Source of the DNA: Flavobacteriaceae bacterium
GTDB taxonomy: Bacteria > Bacteroidota > Bacteroidia > Flavobacteriales > Flavobacteriaceae
Direction: 5' to 3'
Length of the DNA: 12,285 bases
Assembly (NCBI GenBank): GCA_947461915.1
Contig: CANHNG010000018.1
Span: 1 to 12,285 of the forward strand
Shown here: positions 1 to 6,875 of the stretch, one piece after another
How positions within the stretch are numbered: position 1 is the first letter of the stretch
How the letters are laid out: each line of letters begins with the position of its first letter
Made by a program: the position numbers and the translations under genes
Notes under the pieces: generated by a model
What the model was told of the DNA's origin: nothing
The model's database searches: none
The model's input: the letters and a program-made list of their open reading frames with translations, nothing else

Positions 1-1072
1 AAATCCACTGTCTCGGATTTCCTTTTTTACCTAGTAATTGAGGTAGGAAACTGCGTCCATCAATCACTTTTTTAGTGGGTAACTTAGCCCCCGCCAAATC
101 GGCAAACGTAGGCAAGATATCACTGGAATCAATCAATACATCATTCACTTTTCCGGAGGCAATTACGCCCGGCCAGTTGGCAATCGTTGGTACTAAACTA
201 CCACATTCGAGCATTGTGCCTTTTTTGCCGGAAAGCGCTTTTCCTCCTATCGAACTTCTATTTGCATACTGACTTGCCGTACCATTATCGCCCATAAAAA
301 CGATCAGGGTATTTTCCCTTAATTTTAAATCCTCCAATGTGCTTAACAGTTTGCCAACCAACTTATCCATATAGGCGGTATTGTCAGCGTATAGATCACT
401 GCCGGGTGTACTGTCGGGAGTGCGTTGGATTACCGCATGCACATGTACCATAGAATAATACAAAAAGAAAGGTTTGTCCTTGTTGGCAGTGATAAAATTG
501 ACCAGATGATCGTGCATTAAATCGGGCATGTACGTTTGGCTGTCCAACTTTTTGTTTTCTCCATTTTCAATATAATTTTCAGCTTTCTTTTTTTCAGTGC
601 TCCAATAATCGCCGCTTCCCTGAAAAGTAATGTAATCATCAAAACCAAAATCCTTTGGGGTTAACCCAAACTGGCTCCACTTTCCTACCATGGCGCTGGT
701 ATAACCTGCTGTTTTCAACACCGAAGGAATTAACACCTCATCCTCTGGTTTAATAAGCTCCACATTGTCCTGATTTACAGCGCCTGTTCTAAAAGGATAA
801 CGGCCCGTTAAAATCATTGACCTTGATGGACCACACAAGGGAGCTGTATAGCCATGGGTGAATCGTATTCCGTCCTTGGCCATCTTATCGATAATGGGTG
901 TTTTGTTGTTATCAGAACCGTAACAACTCACGTCGCCTATACCTAAATCATCGGCAAGGATGTAAATAATATTGGGTTTTGAGGTATTGGTTTTTACCTT
1001 TTTATTTTGGGCAGATACCGCAGAAACGGCGATAAAAAGAGCAAGAATAACGAGGTATTGTATTTTTTTCAT
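1..1072 (-). CDS. S1-family sulfatase, exported (3' end beyond window)
   Basis: Formylglycine-dependent type I sulfatase that would hydrolyse a sulfate ester on a carbohydrate, probably in the periplasm. The reading frame starts at the ATG at 1072 and stays open to position 2, giving 357 residues; the C-terminal part is outside the window. Residues 1-21 form a signal peptide ending in SA-Q. The metal-binding Asp pair is at 41-42 (LADDLG), the maturation motif C80-G-P-S-R84 is followed by ILTGRYP, and the second metal pair is G-D262-N263-G. The segment after the conserved Gly-Lys reads GKWSQFG, so the His usual in GKWH is Ser here; many S1 subfamilies vary at this point. It is the last visible gene of the run starting at 8504, 27 bp after the lyase. 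Family assignment is secure; the S1 subfamily and sulfate position are not. Confidence 0.93.
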   Translation of the reverse strand, partial: MKKIQYLVILALFIAVSAVSAQNKKVKTNTSKPNIIYILADDLGIGDVSCYGSDNNKTPIIDKMAKDGIRFTHGYTAPLCGPSRSMILTGRYPFRTGAVNQDNVELIKPEDEVLIPSVLKTAGYTSAMVGKWSQFGLTPKDFGFDDYITFQGSGDYWSTEKKKAENYIENGENKKLDSQTYMPDLMHDHLVNFITANKDKPFFLYYSMVHVHAVIQRTPDSTPGSDLYADNTAYMDKLVGKLLSTLEDLKLRENTLIVFMGDNGTASQYANRSSIGGKALSGKKGTMLECGSLVPTIANWPGVIASGKVNDVLIDSSDILPTFADLAGAKLPTKKVIDGRSFLPQLLGKKGNPRQWI

Positions 1073-1099
1073 GGTAGTATAATTAATTAAAAAATGTAT

Positions 1100-2320
1100 T
1101 TATAAAGTCAATTGATTGATTTCGGAGGCGTAGATTTTTGCGGCAGCAGCCTTTGCCAAAGCATCGTATTCTGGATTTGCATATTTTTTAGAGGCTATTT
1201 TCAAAATCCGAATCGTTTCCTGGTATTCCATTTTTTGGATTTGCTCATAGTCCCATTTTTTTTCGTTTTTTAAGTAAGGTAATAACCAATCCACACATTT
1301 TTTTATATTTTTTCCTTCACTTATTTGTTGTTGCCACAGATTGACCTTGCTATTTTCGGCCAATTGGGCGGCTATAAAATAACCATCTAAATTCATGCTG
1401 ACATAGTTCCAGGATTTGGTGCGCGACAATTCTAGGGGCTGGCTTCCATCGGGTTGCAACTGACTTTCCATTCGGTTTTTGAAAATTTCTATTTCGGCTG
1501 AAGCAATTTCGGGATGATCCGTAAAAAGAGCATAATCTATTACTTGAACGCTGTAATGGGTTCCGTGATTGTTGTGTTCATCGGCTTCGTCTTTTCCTAT
1601 GGGACTTTCCACAAGCCACGTTAAATAATCCGAGAACCATTTCTGAAGTTCTAGATGGTCTTGTTTTGACCAACTTTCAGTACCTTGCAGTAAGATAGCG
1701 GCATCTATAACACGAAATAATTCTCGTGTTTCTATAATTCCTATCCCCCTACCCGTGTTTCTTCCAGGAATTGCTTGTCCAAAATTAAGATGCGGATTTT
1801 GACGTGTGGCAGCGTCTAAAAACCAAGTTTGTATGAGTTTTGAAGCAAATTTTGCATATTTATCTTCTTTGGTGAAATAGTATGCCAAAGCCAATTTTTC
1901 AACATCCTCTTTCATTCTATCTATTTCTTGAGAATCACTGATGTCATAATAAGTCGGATTCCGAATACCATCTTTTTTAATATAAGGCAGACCATCGGGT
2001 TTAGTAGGGTCAGGCCACCAATACGGTCCTGTACTCATATAATCGTGCTTATCACCGCTGGGAGGTACTTGTTTTTTGTTCATCACCGAATATAATTTGG
2101 CATCTTCTAATACCTGATCGGCTTTCTTCAACAACGATTTTAGTGCTGCTGTTTTTTGTATGTCTTTTGCAGCGATTAAATCATAATTCTTTTGCAAAAC
2201 GGATCCCTCTAGCACAAGAGTTTTAGGATAATTGCTTACTGTTTCTTTCCGATCTTGGGCTGAGACGCACAAAAAGGAAAAAAAGAGTAAAAGAAAGCTT
2301 GCGTATTTTATTATTTTCAT
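1100..2320 (-). CDS. exported PF05426-type polysaccharide lyase (alginate lyase superfamily, PL5/PL38-like)
   Basis: A 406-residue protein with a signal peptide (about residues 1-21, ending SA-Q) and an alpha/alpha-barrel lyase domain filling the rest. The family hallmark YMSTGPYWWPDP lies at 94-105, followed by GLPYIKKDGIRNP at 110-122. A likely active-site stretch is N250-N-H252-G-T-H255-Y256, with R300 and Y306 (SRTKSWNY) following; in PL5-type enzymes Asn/His/Arg/Tyr at equivalent places neutralise the uronate carboxylate and perform beta-elimination. Known members act on alginate (PL5, PL38) or glucuronan (PL38), so the substrate is a beta-linked uronan of uncertain identity. It lies 26 bp after the DUF6250-like gene and 27 bp before the last sulfatase, and probably shortens desulfated uronate oligosaccharides. 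No sorting tail is visible, so a periplasmic location is likely. Confidence 0.85.
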   Translation of the reverse strand: MKIIKYASFLLLFFSFLCVSAQDRKETVSNYPKTLVLEGSVLQKNYDLIAAKDIQKTAALKSLLKKADQVLEDAKLYSVMNKKQVPPSGDKHDYMSTGPYWWPDPTKPDGLPYIKKDGIRNPTYYDISDSQEIDRMKEDVEKLALAYYFTKEDKYAKFASKLIQTWFLDAATRQNPHLNFGQAIPGRNTGRGIGIIETRELFRVIDAAILLQGTESWSKQDHLELQKWFSDYLTWLVESPIGKDEADEHNNHGTHYSVQVIDYALFTDHPEIASAEIEIFKNRMESQLQPDGSQPLELSRTKSWNYVSMNLDGYFIAAQLAENSKVNLWQQQISEGKNIKKCVDWLLPYLKNEKKWDYEQIQKMEYQETIRILKIASKKYANPEYDALAKAAAAKIYASEINQLTL

Positions 2321-2346
2321 CCTATTTTATTGTGGAATGTTTATTG

Positions 2347-3261
2347 TTACTTTTTATTCAATCTAAAAACCTCGAAATCGCTATATACATGATGGGTTCT
2401 TGTCATTCGGAAGCCAAAATACCCTGAATTATAAGTCGTCCAAAGTCCTGAACCCCATATTCCCTCCGCTATTTTATCTTCCTTTTGTGCATCGTTCCTG
2501 ATGTCAATTGCATCCCCTTTTTTAAGCTCATACACTATTTTGCCGTCAAAAATGTATTGGACAATATCATTGGCTGCCACCAACTGTATGTGGTGCCGTT
2601 GGTTTGGAACAATTAAGAAATCTTTATTGTCATCTCGGGTACAAAGCGCAACGTGGTTGATGAATTCTTCATTTTGTTGTCTTGGATACCTTCGCAAGCG
2701 AGTGGTGCGGTTGTTGTTTGTAACCGTTCCGCCTCCAGTGCTGGCATAATACCCCTTTAATTGATCGTAGGATTTGAAATCACCATTGTATTTCTTGCTA
2801 TCGAACAGTCCTCCGGGTGCATTAGGATCAAAACCTTCTGGTGTATTGGCCATCCAAAACTGGTTGATATCACGAGGAACAATATCATTTCCCTCATTAT
2901 AAGACGACGGAGCTGCAACCCAATAACTAATCATAATAGAGCCTTCCAGTTTTGATTTATTCCAAATGGTACACCCTCTCGGGTCTTGAACTTGCAACAG
3001 TCCATCTTCAATTCGGGCATATCTTGGAAGCTTTAAATCGGCTTGGGAGAATTGAACGAGCCAGTTTTTCTCAAAAGTGTCTTGATTATCCAAGCTATCT
3101 TGCTGAACAATAACTCCTATTTTATATTGATCTGCTGCATATCCGTAGAGCTTGTTTGTACTACCCTGATTATTTAATTCAACTGCCTCCTGCGATTGAC
3201 CGCTAGTACAGCAAAAAAAGAGGAGTACAAGTGCTATTAAATTTTGTGTCTTTACAATCAT
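2347..3261 (-). CDS. exported DUF6250/DUF1961-like jelly-roll protein
   Basis: A 304-residue exported protein of no proven function. Residues 1-24 look like a signal peptide; the Cys pair at 17-18 is not in a convincing lipobox. The remainder resembles the concanavalin-like proteins annotated DUF6250 or DUF1961 (the YesU type), which recur in pectin and uronate degradation loci. Recognisable blocks are NQFWMA at 133-138, YYASTGGGTVTNNNRTTRLR at 171-190, RHHIQL at 222-227, and a C-terminal YFGFRMTRTHHVYSDFEVFR stretch at 281-300 typical of jelly-roll sugar-binding or glycan-cleaving domains. Conserved aromatic, Arg and His residues would suit a carbohydrate-active site, but no catalytic set can be assigned. 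It sits between a sulfatase (41 bp) and a lyase (26 bp), which argues for an enzyme or binding protein acting on the same glycan. Recognition rests on memory of family blocks. Confidence 0.75.
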   Translation of the reverse strand: MIVKTQNLIALVLLFFCCTSGQSQEAVELNNQGSTNKLYGYAADQYKIGVIVQQDSLDNQDTFEKNWLVQFSQADLKLPRYARIEDGLLQVQDPRGCTIWNKSKLEGSIMISYWVAAPSSYNEGNDIVPRDINQFWMANTPEGFDPNAPGGLFDSKKYNGDFKSYDQLKGYYASTGGGTVTNNNRTTRLRRYPRQQNEEFINHVALCTRDDNKDFLIVPNQRHHIQLVAANDIVQYIFDGKIVYELKKGDAIDIRNDAQKEDKIAEGIWGSGLWTTYNSGYFGFRMTRTHHVYSDFEVFRLNKK

Positions 3262-3302
3262 AATGACTTTAAGATTTCTAAATCCTTACCCTGTTTAAAA
3301 TG

Positions 3303-4913
3303 CTAATCACCAGACGTTTTCCAATCTAAAGTATCTCCTTTTAATCTTCTTAAAGCTTCGGCTTCGGTTTTCTTGCCTTTATCCCCTTGATCTAGCATCC
3401 ATTTTTTCAATTCAGACACCAGTTTAATTTTAACGGTAGTAAGTGATTTGTCATCTGCCAAATTATCCAATTCATACACATCTTTTTTGATATTATACAA
3501 CTCAAATTCAGGTCTATTTCTAAATAATTTGGCGTGTGCTGCTTGTTTTGGATTTGTTTTGGTTGATTTTAACCAACTTTCGTAAAGTTTATTTCCAGGT
3601 TGTGAACCCGAAGATAAAAAAGGTTCGGTATAGCTTATGTTCCATATCAATTTATAATTGTGATCTTGAATCGAACGCACTGGATAGTTATCAGAGCCAT
3701 TTTTAATCCCTCGAGTGGTATGAACTCCGTAAACGTACTCTCGCACTTCTTTAGGCTTTCCATTTAAAGTGGCATAAAAACTTTTGCCGTCAAGCGGAAG
3801 GGTTTGCTCTTTATTTCCTCTTAACTTTTCTGGATTTCCGCCAGCGGCTTCAAAAAGGGTAGGAACAACATCAATGTATTGTGCCAAAATATCAGTTCTA
3901 GTGGAAGGTATAATGACTTTTGGCCAGCGGGCAATAAATGCGGCTTTTAGTCCCATATTATAACACGTCCATTTGGCAAAAGGCATAGAACTTCCGTGCT
4001 CACTGGCAAAAAAGAACATCGTGTTATCCTTTTTCACAGAGTTATCTACCATTTTCATGCAATTGCCAACAAGGCTGTCGGCATAAGTGATTTCAGCATA
4101 ATATTTAACCAGACTTTCTCTTGTTTCTTTTGTATCGACCATATAAGGTGCTATGGTAAGTTTATTAGCGTCATATTGCTTCGGATTACCCCTATTCCAT
4201 GGTCCATGGGGCTGATTTGTGGCCACTACCAACAAATAGGGTTTAGAGGAGTCTTTCTTAATCCATTTTTCAGCATCCAAGAGTTCAATGTCTTGTCCTT
4301 TGCCATTATCGCTATTTCTCCCTCCCAAATATTCAAAGGGAAAATTTGCCATTGGCGCATAATGTTGTTTTCCAATCAGTGCCACACGGTAGCCTATTTT
4401 GGTGAAATGCTGTACAATACTGATGATGTTGTCATACACTTGGGCATGATTGGGATAACTTCCGTTTTTTACCGGAAAAATCCCAGTATACAAACTCTGG
4501 CGCGTTGGCCCACACATGGCGGTAGCATTGTTCATATTGTCAAAAGTCATTCCTTCTTTGGCCAATTTAGCTAAATTTGGGGTAAGCACATCTTTGTTTC
4601 CATAGGGTTCACAATCGATTGAGGTCATGTCATCAGCAATAAAAAACAAAATATTTGGTTTCGGACTTGGATCGTTTTCTTTATTGTGATTTTGAACTAC
4701 AATTCCTTTATTGGATAAGGACGCAATTATGGGCTTTTTATTTCCCGTTTTTTCATACAAAGCGGTTACAATGTCTGTTTTAGAATTCTTTTCTTTTTGA
4801 TTTTTAGCGTTTTTGACAATCGCCTTTTTTTCAAAATTTGAAAGTTGAAATGAGGAGGCTGTGATAATTGCTATACTAGCAAAGCCCAAAAGTAGTAATG
4901 ATTTTTTGTACAT
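3303..4913 (-). CDS. S1-family sulfatase, sulfamidase (S1_8)-like, exported
   Basis: A complete 536-residue type I sulfatase. A hydrophobic signal peptide (about 1-22) is followed by an unusual Lys/Asn-rich linker to about residue 84 before the catalytic domain begins at KPNILFFIADD. Metal ligands D94-D95, maturation motif C134-G-P-T-R138 followed by LYTG, and G-K182-Q-H184 are present. The second metal pair is S-E305-H306-G, with Glu in place of the more common Asp. The layout resembles human heparan N-sulfatase (SGSH): NGSYPNHAQ near 150, YPVRSIQDHNYKLIWN near the C-terminus, then a C-terminal ELYNIKKDVYELDNLADD block. It is therefore probably family S1_8, which in bacteria includes enzymes acting on glycosaminoglycans and ulvan. 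It lies 44 bp after the cupin-like gene and 41 bp before the DUF6250-like gene. The subfamily is inferred from remembered sequences; N- versus O-sulfate specificity is unknown. Confidence 0.92.
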   Translation of the reverse strand: MYKKSLLLLGFASIAIITASSFQLSNFEKKAIVKNAKNQKEKNSKTDIVTALYEKTGNKKPIIASLSNKGIVVQNHNKENDPSPKPNILFFIADDMTSIDCEPYGNKDVLTPNLAKLAKEGMTFDNMNNATAMCGPTRQSLYTGIFPVKNGSYPNHAQVYDNIISIVQHFTKIGYRVALIGKQHYAPMANFPFEYLGGRNSDNGKGQDIELLDAEKWIKKDSSKPYLLVVATNQPHGPWNRGNPKQYDANKLTIAPYMVDTKETRESLVKYYAEITYADSLVGNCMKMVDNSVKKDNTMFFFASEHGSSMPFAKWTCYNMGLKAAFIARWPKVIIPSTRTDILAQYIDVVPTLFEAAGGNPEKLRGNKEQTLPLDGKSFYATLNGKPKEVREYVYGVHTTRGIKNGSDNYPVRSIQDHNYKLIWNISYTEPFLSSGSQPGNKLYESWLKSTKTNPKQAAHAKLFRNRPEFELYNIKKDVYELDNLADDKSLTTVKIKLVSELKKWMLDQGDKGKKTEAEALRRLKGDTLDWKTSGD

Positions 4914-4957
4914 CTTATTTATTTTATTTTTTGAACAATGTGAAACTTAATTCTATT

Positions 4958-5632
4958 TTAATGGGGGATTTTATATTCTATAACAATATTAAACAAGGGT
5001 ATTTTACTAAGATTTTTGGTGACATGTACCATCGGTTCCGCAAATTTTACGGTATTAGCAACTTGAATTCCTGTACCCGGTTTTCCGTTCGGAGAATAAC
5101 GTGGATCTGTTAATTGTACTTCATTGAGTCGAACCACTACCCTTTGCGCATGACTGTGCAACGCTCTTACATCGCCTGGCTTTAAACGTTCTTCAAAAAC
5201 TCGGAATTCAGCATCTTCATAAATAATGGTGTTTTTTAGAGGCTCAATCCATTCTGATGGTTTTGTCAATGGCGGATGATTTTTTTTTAAAGCGATTTCG
5301 AAATAAGAACCTTCGGGCACTTGATACGACTCATTTTCCAGAAAAACAGCTATTTGACCCCTTTTTAGTTTAATATTCCCTCGATTACTTTTAAATTTAA
5401 TTTTTTCTAAAGCAACAATAATCCGTGTGCCAAAATTTAGCGTATTGGCTGAAGTACAGGCCGCACCATCCCTCATAACGGTCATATAGGCATTGTCTAG
5501 GGCAACCGAGTCACGTTCAATGATTTTTTCAATAGCTTTTGACTCCATAAAATGAGTAAACTCAAAACATTTTGCTGAAGTAATTTGAATCGATAGAACA
5601 AAAAAAATAAATATTAAAAAGAACTTTTTCAT
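4958..5632 (-). CDS. small exported cupin-like protein
   Basis: A 224-residue protein that I can place only by fold. Residues 1-20 form a signal peptide (ITSA-K). The mature part appears to hold two beta-rich cupin-like halves. The first (about 43-110) has TLNFGTRIIVALEKIKF and RGQIAVFLENESY but no metal-binding His. The second (about 135-220) opens with EFRVFEERLKPGDVRALHSH, giving an H159-S-H161 pair followed by R164 and a later H203, as in metal-binding cupins. It resembles exported Bacteroidota cupins of unknown role; KdgF-type uronate ring-opening cupins are an alternative, but those are usually cytoplasmic and single-domain. It starts only 10 bp after the FGE stop codon, so the two are probably translated together, and it lies 44 bp before a sulfatase. 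A link to sulfatase maturation or to sugar handling is inference. Confidence 0.7.
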   Translation of the reverse strand: MKKFFLIFIFFVLSIQITSAKCFEFTHFMESKAIEKIIERDSVALDNAYMTVMRDGAACTSANTLNFGTRIIVALEKIKFKSNRGNIKLKRGQIAVFLENESYQVPEGSYFEIALKKNHPPLTKPSEWIEPLKNTIIYEDAEFRVFEERLKPGDVRALHSHAQRVVVRLNEVQLTDPRYSPNGKPGTGIQVANTVKFAEPMVHVTKNLSKIPLFNIVIEYKIPH

Positions 5633-5642
5633 TGTTGTATTT

Positions 5643-6797
5643 TTAATTGGCTACACATCTAAAACCCAGGTGCTCCATAGAAGAATCAGCTGAACTTTTC
5701 ATTCTAGCGGAAACACGGTATCCGCTGCAATAGGATTCATTGCATAGAAAAGAACCACCGCGCATGACTCTTTTGGCAACCAATGGTTCATCAGGATCAT
5801 AACTTTTTAGAGGTCCTTTTGGATTGAGGGCAATTTTAACTTTTTGGAAAGAGTCATAATACGTATTATTATAGTTGTCCGCACACCACTCCCAAACATT
5901 CCCCGCCATATTGTATAACCCATATCCATTTGGTTGAAATGATTTTACGGGAGCTATTCCAAAAAAACCATCAGTAACATCATTCTTATAAGGAAAACTT
6001 CCTTGCCAATAATTACAATGTTCTTTTCCTTCATCTACTTTTTCATTTCCCCAAGCATATACATTTTTATCTAAACCGCCTCTTGCGGCATATTCCCATT
6101 CGGCTTCTGTAGGCAGTCGTTTTCCTGCCCATTTGCAGTAGGCATTTGCATCATCCCAACTGATGTGAACCACAGGGAAATTTTCGTTTCCCACGATATC
6201 ACTTTCCATTCCTTTTGGATGTTTCCAATTGGCTCCGTGTGTCCAACTCCACCACTGACTATAATCTTGCAAACTCACTTCACCTTCCGTAGGAACAAAA
6301 ACAAGAGAGGCCGCTTTCAATGTTTCGGTTTCCGGTTTCGGCGTGTCTGATGGTAATTGTTTTTTTAGTTCCTCCCAGTTAATATCTTTCTCTGCAGTAG
6401 TAATATAGGCCGTTTCTGCAACAAATTGCGCAAATTGCGCATTGGTTACTTCAGTAGTATCCATAAAAAAACCATTCAATTTCACGGCATGTTTTGGAAA
6501 TTCATCCTGACGTGCCTGATCATTGTCACCTCCCATACTAAAAGTTCCGCCAGGAATCCAAACCATGCCTTCTGAATTTTTTACATTGGGCCTTATTTCT
6601 TCTTTGAGAACAGTGAATTTTGAACTGGGTTTCACTCCAAATCTATTGGGAATAGCTGCCGTGCAACACGTTTTTGTAGTGGTGCTGTTTTTTTTAACAA
6701 CACCCTTATTAACGGTCGATTTTTGGGAAGTTGGCTTTGTTTGCGCATTTGCAATTAAGACGAGTAACAAGAAGACCCCTAAAATAGTATTTTTCAT
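5643..6797 (-). CDS. exported formylglycine-generating enzyme (FGE, SUMF1-like sulfatase-modifying factor)
   Basis: Aerobic FGE that oxidises the active-site Cys of sulfatases (C-x-P-S/T-R) to formylglycine using O2. The frame is open from an ATG at 6836, but I prefer the ATG at 6797 because it begins directly with a signal peptide ending NA-Q, like the other genes here; the upstream start would add 13 polar residues. Numbering below uses the 6797 start. An FGE-sulfatase domain runs from about 76 to the end: MVWIPGGTFSMGGD, FFMDTTEVTNAQF, ANWKHPKG, KRLPTEAEWEYAARGG, NGYGLYNMAGNVWEW and C-terminal LGFRC. The two redox/copper-binding cysteines are present in GGSFLC352-NESY-C357, matching C336/C341 of human SUMF1, so this should be an active enzyme and not one of the many inactive domain relatives. 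The N-terminal extension carries a Cys pair at 44-45. It lies between a sulfatase and the cupin-like gene and presumably matures the three sulfatases encoded here. Confidence 0.93.
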   Translation of the reverse strand: MKNTILGVFLLLVLIANAQTKPTSQKSTVNKGVVKKNSTTTKTCCTAAIPNRFGVKPSSKFTVLKEEIRPNVKNSEGMVWIPGGTFSMGGDNDQARQDEFPKHAVKLNGFFMDTTEVTNAQFAQFVAETAYITTAEKDINWEELKKQLPSDTPKPETETLKAASLVFVPTEGEVSLQDYSQWWSWTHGANWKHPKGMESDIVGNENFPVVHISWDDANAYCKWAGKRLPTEAEWEYAARGGLDKNVYAWGNEKVDEGKEHCNYWQGSFPYKNDVTDGFFGIAPVKSFQPNGYGLYNMAGNVWEWCADNYNNTYYDSFQKVKIALNPKGPLKSYDPDEPLVAKRVMRGGSFLCNESYCSGYRVSARMKSSADSSMEHLGFRCVAN

Positions 6798-6875
6798 TAT
6801 TAAATTAGTTTTCTTTTGTTGTTTTGTACTTACCATTTTTAATTGCAGGATTTATATATTATTATTGGAAGTTTT

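Noticed and set aside
3180..3261. Lipoprotein signal for the DUF6250-like protein (Cys pair at 17-18)
   Set aside because: Residues before the cysteines (LLFF) do not fit the lipobox, which needs small residues just before Cys; an ordinary signal peptide is more likely.
3996..4574. 192-codon plus-strand open frame
   Set aside because: It lies wholly antisense inside the sulfatase gene, which has all family motifs; the translated frame shows no domain and is a shadow frame.
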